From positions 12,336 to 76,335 of the forward strand of contig CAAEPH010000051.1 of NCBI GenBank assembly GCA_900757865.1: a stretch of 64,000 nucleotides of DNA, in the 5' to 3' direction. Within the stretch, counting starts at the first letter, position 1. Each line of letters starts with the position of its first letter. Positions 42,568 through 50,526 of this stretch are shown in pieces. A program made the translations under genes and the position numbers. The notes beneath the pieces are model-generated. The model was not told the DNA's origin. It worked only from the letters and a program-made list of their open reading frames with translations, and made no database searches. This DNA is from an uncultured Sutterella sp. GTDB taxonomy: Bacteria > Pseudomonadota > Gammaproteobacteria > Burkholderiales > Burkholderiaceae_F.

Positions 42568-43053
42568 CTATTCCTTTCTCAATGCGTTCCCCAAAGCCTC
42601 TAGCACAATAGGTGAAACGAATTTTGCCGCGTCTTTCAAACTAAATCGGGCAATTTCTCTTACAAACGTACCGCTCACAAATTGATATTGATCAGATGGC
42701 GCCAAAAAAATCGTCTCTACATCAGGCATCAATTGTCGGTTCATACCCGCCATCTGAAACTCGTACTCAAAATCACTGACCGCTCTTGCACCACGAACAA
42801 TAACTGTGGCTCCAGAAGAATAAACAAAGTCTTTTAATAATCCTTCAAAAGACTGCACTTTAACATTGTCCATATGGGAAAAAAGCTCATTCGCCAGACT
42901 GACTCGTGTGCTCAGATCTAATAAGGGATGTTTACCTTCACTTGGTGCTACAGCCACGTATACTCGATCAAAAATACGAGCAGCGCGTCGCACAATATCC
43001 TCATGCCCTAAAGTCATGGGATCAAATGTTCCAGGATAAACCGCAATAGCCAT
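42568..43053 (-). CDS. coaD: Phosphopantetheine adenylyltransferase
   Basis: 161-aa nucleotidyltransferase for the penultimate step of coenzyme A synthesis. The start is YPGTFDPMTLGHEDIVRRAA with the (T/H)xGH motif; GARAVSDFEYEFQMAGMNR and SGTFVREIARF complete the active site. It starts 1 nt after rsmD ends, indicating coupling. Confidence 0.97.
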   Translation of the reverse strand: MAIAVYPGTFDPMTLGHEDIVRRAARIFDRVYVAVAPSEGKHPLLDLSTRVSLANELFSHMDNVKVQSFEGLLKDFVYSSGATVIVRGARAVSDFEYEFQMAGMNRQLMPDVETIFLAPSDQYQFVSGTFVREIARFSLKDAAKFVSPIVLEALGNALRKE

Positions 43054-43054
43054 C

Positions 43055-43750
43055 TTATTGTTTTCCTTTTTTCACTTTGGGTAGTTTAGCTTTGGTAGAC
43101 ATGACACTACCTTGACGCGCATAAAGTTCATAGACCACAGCGCCAGCCTTGCCCTGTCGGATGCGTACCAACCCCAAAGCCTCAATCACTTCATCGTCTA
43201 GGCCTCGCTCTGGCGATTCGACATAAAGAACTCCCTCCGACTTCATCAAACCAATGACTTTTGAGACAATCGTTTTCTGCCAATCTTTCGCAAACGGCGG
43301 ATCGATAAAAATCACATCGTATTGCGCTTGATTCCTTGAAATAAAGTCGTGAGCATCTTCTTGGTAGACTGCACATTTCGTAGAGTCCGCCTTCAACCGC
43401 TCTAGTACTTGTCTCAATGTCCGAACAACAAGGCGGTTGTTGTCTACCCAATGAACCAGATTAGCACCGCGACTCGCTGCCTCTAAGCCCATAGCACCAG
43501 AACCCGCAAACAAATCCAATACCGCTACGTGAGTAAATTCACCGCTAAATAAATGATACAACCAGTCAAAAACCGTCTCTCTAACGCGTTCACCAGTGGG
43601 CCGAAGACCATCCAACAATGCAACAGGTACGAGTGATTTTCGCCACTGCCCAGCCAAAATCCTTACAAAGCCATCTCCACGCTTAGGCACTGCTATTGTT
43701 AAACTTGTATTATTCGCATATCTGCGTTTTTTTGTTTTAAATTCTGTCAT
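43055..43750 (-). CDS. rsmD: 16S rRNA (guanine966-N2)-methyltransferase
   Basis: 231-aa methyltransferase. SAM-binding motif VLDLFAGSGAMGLEAASRGA and catalytic DPPFAKDW are visible; VRILAGQWRKSLVPV and LRPTGERVRETVFDWL are the RsmD N-terminal signature. It carries about 28 extra residues before this signature and an extra basic C-terminal tail. The start at 43750 leaves only 9 bp to the divergent ftsY start and has no recognisable ribosome site; a start further in is possible. Confidence 0.93.
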   Translation of the reverse strand: MTEFKTKKRRYANNTSLTIAVPKRGDGFVRILAGQWRKSLVPVALLDGLRPTGERVRETVFDWLYHLFSGEFTHVAVLDLFAGSGAMGLEAASRGANLVHWVDNNRLVVRTLRQVLERLKADSTKCAVYQEDAHDFISRNQAQYDVIFIDPPFAKDWQKTIVSKVIGLMKSEGVLYVESPERGLDDEVIEALGLVRIRQGKAGAVVYELYARQGSVMSTKAKLPKVKKGKQ

Positions 43751-43759
43751 CGGATTGTT

Positions 43760-44716
43760 ATGTCTGAAACGTCAAAGAGCTGGTTTTCCCGATTAAAACA
43801 AGGCTTAGAAAAAACTCGAGTCAATATCGTAGGTCTTTTTTCTGGCGGTGTAATTGATGAAGACTTTTTAGATGAACTCGAGTTCGCCCTGATTACGGCT
43901 GATGTAGGTGTAGAAGCTACCTCGCGTATCCTACAACGTTTGCGAAACCAAATAAAACTAAAAGGTCTTAAAACTCAAGAAGAAGTTCGGTTGGCTTTAC
44001 GAGATGAAATTTATCATTCTTTAAAGCCGTGTGAAAAACCCTTCTCCACTGAGGACCATCACCCTTGTGTCATCCTGATGACAGGAGTCAACGGTGCAGG
44101 GAAAACAACCTCCATCGGTAAACTTGCCAAAAAACTTTCCCAAGAAGGAAAGACAATCCTTTTAGCTGCAGGAGACACCTTCCGCGCCGCAGCCAGAGAA
44201 CAACTAGCCGTTTGGGGAGATAGAAATCAAATTGAGGTCATCTCGCAACAAGGAGGCAACCCAGCTGCGGTAATCTTTGACGCCATTGTCTCTGGGATCA
44301 AGCATAAAACCGACATTGTTATTGCGGATACGGCAGGCCGTCTACCGACTCAAGTCAATTTGATGGAGGAACTTCGCCGCATTAAACGCTCTCAAGCCAA
44401 GGCACTCGAAGGTGCCCCTCATGAAGTCATCCTCGTGCTTGATGGCACCAATGGACAGAATGCTCTTATGCAAGTCAAGGCGTTTGATGCCGCCACTGAA
44501 CTCACTGGGCTTATCATCACTAAGCTAGATGGAACTGCGAAAGGGGGGATTTTGGTTGCTATCGCCCATGAGCACGCCGAGCATCCGCTTCCGATCTACT
44601 TCATTGGAGTAGGCGAATCCATTGATGATTTACAACCCTTTAACGCCTTGCATTTTTCCAATACGCTTGTCGGTTTAGATGCGGACACTCCTCTCGATAA
44701 GTCGGAGTCAAATTAA
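43760..44716 (+). CDS. ftsY: Signal recognition particle receptor FtsY
   Basis: 318-aa SRP GTPase that docks SRP-ribosome complexes at the membrane. N domain (DEDFLDELEFALITADVGVEA), P-loop GVNGAGKTTSIGKLAKKL, DTAGRLPTQVNLMEELR, TKLDGTAKGG and the C-terminal GVGESIDDLQPFN are all FtsY-like. The acidic A domain is short (about 20 residues). No clear ribosome site precedes ATG 43760. Its 5' end is 9 bp from rsmD's. Confidence 0.96.
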   Translation: MSETSKSWFSRLKQGLEKTRVNIVGLFSGGVIDEDFLDELEFALITADVGVEATSRILQRLRNQIKLKGLKTQEEVRLALRDEIYHSLKPCEKPFSTEDHHPCVILMTGVNGAGKTTSIGKLAKKLSQEGKTILLAAGDTFRAAAREQLAVWGDRNQIEVISQQGGNPAAVIFDAIVSGIKHKTDIVIADTAGRLPTQVNLMEELRRIKRSQAKALEGAPHEVILVLDGTNGQNALMQVKAFDAATELTGLIITKLDGTAKGGILVAIAHEHAEHPLPIYFIGVGESIDDLQPFNALHFSNTLVGLDADTPLDKSESN

Positions 44717-44738
44717 CTCTCTCTACTGAGGCCATCCT

Positions 44739-46208
44739 ATGTCAAATGAAGCTTTATTTGCTGCCGTAGATCTCGGTAGCAATAGTTTTCGCGTTGAGCT
44801 CGGACGTGTTGTCGGAGATCGTATTATTACCCAAAGTTACTGGAAAGAAACAATACGACTCGCCGCAGGGTTTGATCAGGATGGCTCACTCACTCCCGAC
44901 ACCATAGAGCGTGCCATCGCTTGCTTAGAACGATTTAAAGACCGCATCGGTGGCCTCCCTTCCTCCCGGGTACGAGCCGTAGGGACGCAAGCGTTTCGGA
45001 CAGCAAAAAACGCCGATTTCTTTCTAGATAAAGCCCAAAAAGCCTTGGGCTATCCCATCGATATTTTGAGTGGTCATGAAGAAGCCCGTCTTGTTTTCAA
45101 AGGCAGTGTGAATACTCTTCCCCCCTCTTCAGCAAAACGCCTCATTGTAGATATCGGCGGTGCAAGTACAGAGTTTGTTATTGGACAGCATTTGGAACCC
45201 TCATGCTATGAAAGTTTCCATGTAGGGTGTGTTAATACCTCGATACGTTTTTTTAAAGATGGGGAACTTTCAGAAGAACGTTTTAATAAAGCAGTCATCG
45301 CCTGTGCTGCTGAGTTCGAAGAGGTGGCAACCCAATTCGATCAATCTCATTTTGAAGAAGCTTATGGCTCTGCAGGCACTTTTGGTGCCGTGGCAGAACT
45401 CTGTCGACATCTTTGGAACGAAGACTTCGTCAGTCTGCATCGCTTAAAAAGCATCAAAAAACAACTCTTGAAATACCGTAACGTCAATGACATCAACTTC
45501 CCTGGTCTGAAAGCTGATAGAAAAGAAGTCATTGCGGGTGGCCTTGCCGTGCTCATGGCCGTATTTATGACACTAGGCATTGATAAAATGCGTGTGGCTC
45601 CTGGCGCTCTTCGCGCAGGATTACTGTATGACTTATTAGGACGAACCAGCAATCTCGATTCCCGTGATACCTCTGTAGCCCGTCTATGTCAGTCAACCCA
45701 AATCTCGGAACAACAATCTCAACTAGTCACGGCCCTTACAGATACGTTATCTGAACGCCTGGCTATTCTCAGTCAAGAGGATCGTAAGCTTTTGCACTGG
45801 GCGGCCCGCCTTCATGAAGTGGGCATGCTTATTTCAACAAGCCGTTACCATCGACATGGCTATTACATTGTGATCAATGCGGATATGCCTGGTTTTTCCT
45901 CTACCGAGCAATCGACCATGGCCCATTGGATACTCGGTCAGCGAGGCGGGTTACAAAAACTCAATGGCTTCCTCGACAACGAGAATCATCGTAGAGCACT
46001 ATTGGCCTTACGACTAGCGGTGATCCTAGCCCACTCAAGACAGCCTATCGTGTTCCCCAACATGGACATCGTACAGGAGAAAAAGCTAACAAGGATCAGC
46101 TTGGATGCCTCTTGGCTGTCTGCACACCCGCTCACCGCCTACCTATTAGCTGAAGAAGTAAACTATTGGCTATCAACCCCTTATCGCCTAGTGATTGAAG
46201 AACGTTAA
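44739..46208 (+). CDS. ppx: Ppx/GppA family exopolyphosphatase
   Basis: 489-aa enzyme of the actin-like ASKHA fold that releases phosphate from polyphosphate, or hydrolyses pppGpp (GppA); the two cannot be separated by eye. AAVDLGSNSFRVELGRV (phosphate 1 loop), IVDIGGASTEFVIG (phosphate 2 loop) and a C-terminal HD-like helical domain (LHWAARLHEVGMLI) are visible. It sits between ftsY and ftsE, which are adjacent in most proteobacteria, with 22 nt before it and 1 nt after it. Confidence 0.93.
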   Translation: MSNEALFAAVDLGSNSFRVELGRVVGDRIITQSYWKETIRLAAGFDQDGSLTPDTIERAIACLERFKDRIGGLPSSRVRAVGTQAFRTAKNADFFLDKAQKALGYPIDILSGHEEARLVFKGSVNTLPPSSAKRLIVDIGGASTEFVIGQHLEPSCYESFHVGCVNTSIRFFKDGELSEERFNKAVIACAAEFEEVATQFDQSHFEEAYGSAGTFGAVAELCRHLWNEDFVSLHRLKSIKKQLLKYRNVNDINFPGLKADRKEVIAGGLAVLMAVFMTLGIDKMRVAPGALRAGLLYDLLGRTSNLDSRDTSVARLCQSTQISEQQSQLVTALTDTLSERLAILSQEDRKLLHWAARLHEVGMLISTSRYHRHGYYIVINADMPGFSSTEQSTMAHWILGQRGGLQKLNGFLDNENHRRALLALRLAVILAHSRQPIVFPNMDIVQEKKLTRISLDASWLSAHPLTAYLLAEEVNYWLSTPYRLVIEER

Positions 46209-46209
46209 T

Positions 46210-46878
46210 ATGTCGAGTTCTACACCATTAATCGAGCTTCGCAATATTCATTTGCAGTATGGAGAACGACCTATTCTCAAAGGTGTCTCCTTTGCGGTGA
46301 ATCCTGGAGAATTTGCTCTTTTGTATGGCGGAACTGGCACAGGAAAAAGTTCTCTTTGCCATCTTCTTGCTGGTCTCATCATGCCCTCAGAGGGACAAGT
46401 GTTATTGGCCGGGGATGACATGACGACATTCACAACTTCGCAAAGACGATGGATTCGGCGCTCAATGGGACTCATGCTACAAAAGCATATGCTGCTTGAG
46501 GATCGGACCATACTCCAAAACGTCATGCTTCCCGCCATCGTTGCTGGTGACGGTTTGCGTGAGGCAAGACGCCGAGCACTGCAAGCGCTTACAAAATGCG
46601 GTATAGACGATTTAGCCCAATCCGATCCTCGCGCTCTTTCAGCTGGGCAACGTCAACTGGCGTGTCTAGCGAGAGCTGTCGTGAATCGCCCCGTGGTCAT
46701 CATTGCGGACGAACCTTTAGCGCAACTGGACCAGACCAATGCGATGACCTTGCTCAAACTATTCTCTGCCTTTGCCCAGGCTGGGGTAACCATTGTCATG
46801 ACTAGCTATCGTCAATCTATTCTGGCAGGCATTAAAGAAATTCCCCTTGCTCCCTTTGCTGTGCAGGAGGATATATGA
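46210..46878 (+). CDS. ftsE: Cell division ATP-binding protein FtsE (divergent)
   Basis: 222-aa ABC ATPase partner of FtsX, which controls EnvC and septal amidases. Position (directly before ftsX and rpoH) and MLPAIVAG support FtsE. The ATPase motifs are unusual: Walker A GGTGTGKSS (40-48), signature LSAGQ (143-147) where LSGGQ is normal, Walker B VVIIADEP, and Tyr200 at the place of the switch-loop His. Gln91 of the Q-loop is kept. ATP binding seems likely but hydrolysis may be weak. Its last bases overlap ftsX by 4 nt. Confidence 0.88.
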   Translation: MSSSTPLIELRNIHLQYGERPILKGVSFAVNPGEFALLYGGTGTGKSSLCHLLAGLIMPSEGQVLLAGDDMTTFTTSQRRWIRRSMGLMLQKHMLLEDRTILQNVMLPAIVAGDGLREARRRALQALTKCGIDDLAQSDPRALSAGQRQLACLARAVVNRPVVIIADEPLAQLDQTNAMTLLKLFSAFAQAGVTIVMTSYRQSILAGIKEIPLAPFAVQEDI

Positions 46879-47774
46879 GTTTTTTCTCTGAACGCTTATG
46901 GGCTTGCCAAGAAGTTTTTTCGAGTTTTTTCCATGATCAAAAAGTCGTATCCTTGACGATATGTCTATCTTCCTTGGCACTGACAATCCCTGTTTTTATT
47001 ACCACCATTCTCTATAGCCTATCTGCCCCATTGATTGCGCTACCTACACAAGCTGAAATCACGGTTTTCCTCACCGATAGCGCAAATCCCTCCACAGCCA
47101 TGAAAATGGTTCAAGCCAAAACGATTGTCACTCATGTTGAATTGATTAAAAAAGCGGAAGCACTACAAAAACTTAATACACGCTTGGGGATTAAAAATCT
47201 AGACAAATTTGACAACCCCTTGCCAGACATCCTTGTGTTGACCTTGTCACAGCATAGCTCCAGCCAACAAATCGACGACCTGCTCACTGAACTGAATCAT
47301 CACGATCTCATTGCGATGACAGCCTTTGACGACGGATGGCGTCAAAAACTTCGTGCCATTAGTCAAGCAACCACAGTTACGGTGATCACCATTGGCGGGA
47401 TCGTCACCCTGTTGCTTGCTCTCGTATTACTGACGGTTATTCGGCTCACCACCAAATCAGTGACTCCCATTATGAAGTCCATGTATCTCTTCGGTGCCTC
47501 CCCACTTATGGCACTACGCCCTTGGGTATGGAGAGGTATCACTATTCTGGTCTTATCAAGCCTTCTCTCTTTAGCCATCACAGACGGCGGACTCACGTTG
47601 CTACAACCCTATATGACTGAGTTGGCTAATTTGTATAAAATCAACCTAATACTCCAACTTCCTCCTGCAGATTGGTGTCTAAGTTTTGTCCTTGTATGCG
47701 GACTTATTGGCGGCGTAACTTCGTGGCTATCTGCGTATAGCATCTGGAAAAAATCGAGTACACATATTTTCTAA
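46875..47774 (+). CDS. ftsX: Cell division protein FtsX
   Basis: 299-aa membrane protein with the FtsX pattern. One N-terminal helix (SLTICLSSLALTIPVFITTIL) and a periplasmic loop (about residues 50-165, which would contact EnvC) come first. Three C-terminal helices of the FtsX/MacB permease type follow (VTVITIGGIVTLLLALVLLTVI; ITILVLSSLLSLAI; LSFVLVCGLIGGVTSWL). Overlaps ftsE by 4 nt. An envC homologue lies 3 kb downstream. Confidence 0.93.
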   Translation: MSFFSERLWACQEVFSSFFHDQKVVSLTICLSSLALTIPVFITTILYSLSAPLIALPTQAEITVFLTDSANPSTAMKMVQAKTIVTHVELIKKAEALQKLNTRLGIKNLDKFDNPLPDILVLTLSQHSSSQQIDDLLTELNHHDLIAMTAFDDGWRQKLRAISQATTVTVITIGGIVTLLLALVLLTVIRLTTKSVTPIMKSMYLFGASPLMALRPWVWRGITILVLSSLLSLAITDGGLTLLQPYMTELANLYKINLILQLPPADWCLSFVLVCGLIGGVTSWLSAYSIWKKSSTHIF

Positions 47775-47797
47775 TTCTCTTGCTGTTCAGCTTCCTC

Positions 47798-48757
47798 ATG
47801 GTTTCTAAAGACAACACTGCTAAAGACATTAAAACAGGAGTAAGTACGGCTCTACAGCCTTACAAAGCACCCCCTGTTCCCGCCATCATTGGCCCACTTG
47901 GAGACCTTCAAGCGTTCTTAAAAGCAGCAGAAAATGCCCCTATTCTCACGCCAGAGCAGGAAAGAAGTTTAGCGGTTGCGCTTCGCGAACAGGGCGATCT
48001 GAATGCTGCGCAATTATTAATTTTGAGTCATCTCCGACTCGTAATTTCTATTGCGCGTGGTTTTCTTGGGTATGGCCTTTCCTACGCTGACCTCATACAA
48101 GAGGGCAATATTGGCCTAATGAAAGCGATTCGTCATTATGATCCCGATCGTGGTACACGTTTAATGACATTCGCTACACACTGGATTAAAGCGGAAATCC
48201 AAGAATACATTATTAAAAATTGGCGAATTGTTAAGCTTGCTACCACAAAAAATCAACGCAAACTTTTTTTCAATCTTCGTCAAATGAAAGAAGATTACCA
48301 GAAAGCGTTAACCTACCAGGAGGCCGATCATATAGCCTCTGAACTGGATGTGAAACCTAAAGATGTCCTCGAAATGGAAGAACGTCTTTTTGGTCAGGAA
48401 ACAAGCCTAGATGCGCCAGCAGTTGATAATGGGGATGGAGAGGCCGATTTTACGCCCCTAGATTGGCTCAGTGACGAAAATAGCGAGCCGGTCAAGATGT
48501 TAGAAAACAAGGCCCATGAACGACTTGAGTCTGAAGGGCTACAATCTGCACTGCAACAGCTTGACGAAAGAAGTCGTCGAGTCATTGAAGCTCGTTTTTT
48601 ACATATTGATGAAAATGGGCAAAACAAAGCAGTAACACTACAAGAATTAGCCTCTGAATTAGGCGTTTCTGCAGAACGTGTACGTCAAATTGAACGCCAA
48701 GCTATTGGTAAACTGCACGAATTACTCGCTCCTCAAGCCGAGAATTTGGATCTGTAA
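47798..48757 (+). CDS. rpoH: RNA polymerase heat shock sigma factor 32
   Basis: 319-aa sigma-70 family factor. Region 2 contains LRLVISIARGFLGYGLSYADLIQEGNIGLMKAI; the RpoH box QRKLFFNLRQMK, specific for sigma-32, follows; region 4 has LQELASELGVSAERVRQIERQAI. It directs heat shock genes. ATG 47798 is chosen; the in-frame TTG 47780 is less likely. No clear ribosome site is seen, in line with rpoH being controlled at translation in other bacteria. Follows ftsX as in most proteobacteria. Confidence 0.96.
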   Translation: MVSKDNTAKDIKTGVSTALQPYKAPPVPAIIGPLGDLQAFLKAAENAPILTPEQERSLAVALREQGDLNAAQLLILSHLRLVISIARGFLGYGLSYADLIQEGNIGLMKAIRHYDPDRGTRLMTFATHWIKAEIQEYIIKNWRIVKLATTKNQRKLFFNLRQMKEDYQKALTYQEADHIASELDVKPKDVLEMEERLFGQETSLDAPAVDNGDGEADFTPLDWLSDENSEPVKMLENKAHERLESEGLQSALQQLDERSRRVIEARFLHIDENGQNKAVTLQELASELGVSAERVRQIERQAIGKLHELLAPQAENLDL

Positions 48758-48791
48758 TTTTTCAGCCATACTTGTTCATGGCCTACTACTT

Positions 48792-49262
48792 ATGTTTAAT
48801 ATCGTTCTTGTTCACCCCGAAATCCCCCCTAACACGGGTAACGTTATTCGCCTTTGTGCCAACACCGGATGCACGCTTCACTTGATCGAACCTTTAGGCT
48901 TTTCTCTTGACGACAAGCATATGAAACGGGCTGGACTTGACTATCACGAATACGCCACCGTCAAAGTCCATTCCTCTTGGGAGGCCTTTCTGGTCAGTGA
49001 GAAACCGAATCTCAGTCGCATGTTTATCATGACCACCAAAGGCTCCTCCATCTTTTCTAAACTCACCTTTGCACCAGACGATTGGTTTGTTTTTGGCTCA
49101 GAAGGACACGGGCTTCCTGATGAACTCCGCAACAGCTTTCCAGCCAGTCAACGCATTCGTCTCCCCATGCGTCCCAATAATCGAAGCTTGAACTTAAGCA
49201 ACTCTGTTGCTATTACTGTTTTTGAAGCATGGAGACAAAATGATTTCCTAGGCGGATCTTAA
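48792..49262 (+). CDS. trmL: tRNA (cytidine(34)-2'-O)-methyltransferase
   Basis: 156-aa SPOUT methyltransferase that modifies the wobble base of tRNA-Leu. The three SPOUT motifs are NTGNVIRLCANTG, FGSEGHGLP and IRLPMRPNNRSLNLSNSVAI, forming the trefoil knot. ATG 48792 begins the family's MFNIVLVHPEIPPNTGN start; the frame is open further into rpoH. Followed by a bidirectional terminator. Confidence 0.95.
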   Translation: MFNIVLVHPEIPPNTGNVIRLCANTGCTLHLIEPLGFSLDDKHMKRAGLDYHEYATVKVHSSWEAFLVSEKPNLSRMFIMTTKGSSIFSKLTFAPDDWFVFGSEGHGLPDELRNSFPASQRIRLPMRPNNRSLNLSNSVAITVFEAWRQNDFLGGS

Positions 49263-49263
49263 A

Positions 49264-49300
49264 TAAAAAGGGAAGGCCTTAAAACCTTCCCTTTTTTATT
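49264..49300. terminator. Bidirectional terminator between trmL and secB
   Basis: AAAGGGAAGG / CCTTCCCTTT stem flanked by As on the left and Ts on the right, so it can end both the trmL (plus) and secB (minus) transcripts. Confidence 0.92.
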
Positions 49301-49814
49301 AGGCTTGAGCCGAAGCATCAGACTCGGAATTCGATGTCTTAGCTGCTTCTTGCGCCAAACGTTGCTGATAAAGCAATTCAAAGTTAACTTCAGGCAAATG
49401 CACTGGAGGGATATTCGCTCGGGTCATTAAATCCGCTAAATTGCCGCGCAAATAGGGATAAATAATGGTCGGGCACATAACGTTGGTAATATGTTCAATA
49501 GCTTCTTGAGGTAAATTCTGGATTGTAAAGATACCCGATTGCTTACCTTCAACCAAAACCACCACTTTATCCAACACTCTGACGGTTATGGTTCCACGCA
49601 CCGTCACGTCATACAAACCCTCAACAACCACTCGCTGGCTCACTTCAAACTGAATATCAACCTGAGGTTCTTCTGTTTGGGGTTGCAATAAAATTTCTGG
49701 GGCATGAGGCATCTCTAAGGATGCATCTTTGAGGTAGCAACGTTGCAATTGAAAAACAGGTTGTTGATCTTCTGCTGGTGTTGCGGCATTGTCTACTGTT
49801 TCATTTTCTGCCAT
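49299..49814 (-). CDS. secB: Protein-export chaperone SecB
   Basis: 171-aa SecB, which keeps precursor proteins unfolded for SecA. PVFQLQRCYLKDASLEMPHAP, the middle VVLVEGKQSGIFTIQNL and LPQEAIEHITNVMCPTIIYPYLR are diagnostic. The extended N- and C-termini are Ala/Ser/Glu rich. Usually grxC lies between the rhodanese gene and secB; here there is only an 81-bp gap with no gene. Confidence 0.97.
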   Translation of the reverse strand: MAENETVDNAATPAEDQQPVFQLQRCYLKDASLEMPHAPEILLQPQTEEPQVDIQFEVSQRVVVEGLYDVTVRGTITVRVLDKVVVLVEGKQSGIFTIQNLPQEAIEHITNVMCPTIIYPYLRGNLADLMTRANIPPVHLPEVNFELLYQQRLAQEAAKTSNSESDASAQA

Positions 49815-49895
49815 GTCTGGCTCCTTTCTACTTTGGAGGATAGCTTGTCTAACCTCTTCTCTTTTTTATCAAAAACACGAGTCAAAATCAGCACT

Positions 49896-50297
49896 CTATG
49901 CAAGAGGGCGATTACTCTTTTGCCATTCTGAAATACCGCCTTCTAAGGCATAGACTTCCTTAAAGCCCACAGAACGCAATAACTTAGCGGGAGCTTTAAA
50001 TTGATTCCCCGTCTGATCGACCAAAATCACGGGCAAATCTTTCTTCAGCTTACCCAACATATTTTGAATTTGATCTGCGGGGTAATTCACTGAATTAGGA
50101 ATATGCCCTTTTTTGAAATCCGAAGCCTTCCTCAAGTCAACCACTTGAGCATGCTGGCGATTAATCAAGACGGTCGCTTCCGCTGGGCCTACCGTTGGCC
50201 CATGACGTTTTTGGTTTACAGAACCAAAAATTAAACCACCCGCGCTGACAATTACGCAGCCAATCAAAAGTAGATTATCAATTAAAAAATCGGTCAT
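49896..50297 (-). CDS. Membrane-anchored rhodanese-like protein without catalytic Cys
   Basis: 133 aa: an N-terminal membrane helix (residues 6-25) and a rhodanese domain (VVDLRKASDFKKGHIPNSVNYP; GFKEVYALEGGISEW). The active-site loop reads LVDQTG, so the sulfur-carrying Cys is replaced by Asp94. Sulfurtransferase activity is therefore not expected; it may bind a partner or serve as a scaffold. It lies upstream of secB, the usual betaproteobacterial location. Confidence 0.9.
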   Translation of the reverse strand: MTDFLIDNLLLIGCVIVSAGGLIFGSVNQKRHGPTVGPAEATVLINRQHAQVVDLRKASDFKKGHIPNSVNYPADQIQNMLGKLKKDLPVILVDQTGNQFKAPAKLLRSVGFKEVYALEGGISEWQKSNRPLA

Positions 50298-50526
50298 TTA
50301 TAGTAACGCTTTCTCGTTAGAATTGATCATGGAACAGCTGTCCTCTTCCATAAATATAGGGATTGTAGACGAGATTACCATTCTCGTCAGTGACCTTTTC
50401 GGGATTCTCCCTATCTGTTTGGACAAACACCCCAAAAAAGAAGCTTATCTATTCTCGATCTGTCTCTACAACGGCGTATGCTACTCTTTATCAGGTCACC
50501 TCAGTCCGTCTTAACATCACTAGCCC
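50298..50526. promoter_or_regulatory. Divergent region between rhodanese-like gene and envC
   Basis: 229 bp. A 63-codon frame starting at 50323 fills most of it but shows no protein-like pattern, so I treat the stretch as non-coding and presumably promoter-bearing. In relatives a phosphoglycerate mutase gene often stands here; none is present. Confidence 0.45.

Noticed and set aside
50323..50514. 63-codon plus-strand frame between the rhodanese gene and envC
   Set aside because: No recognisable domain, no strong ribosome site, composition like random translation, and it occupies a divergent promoter region.
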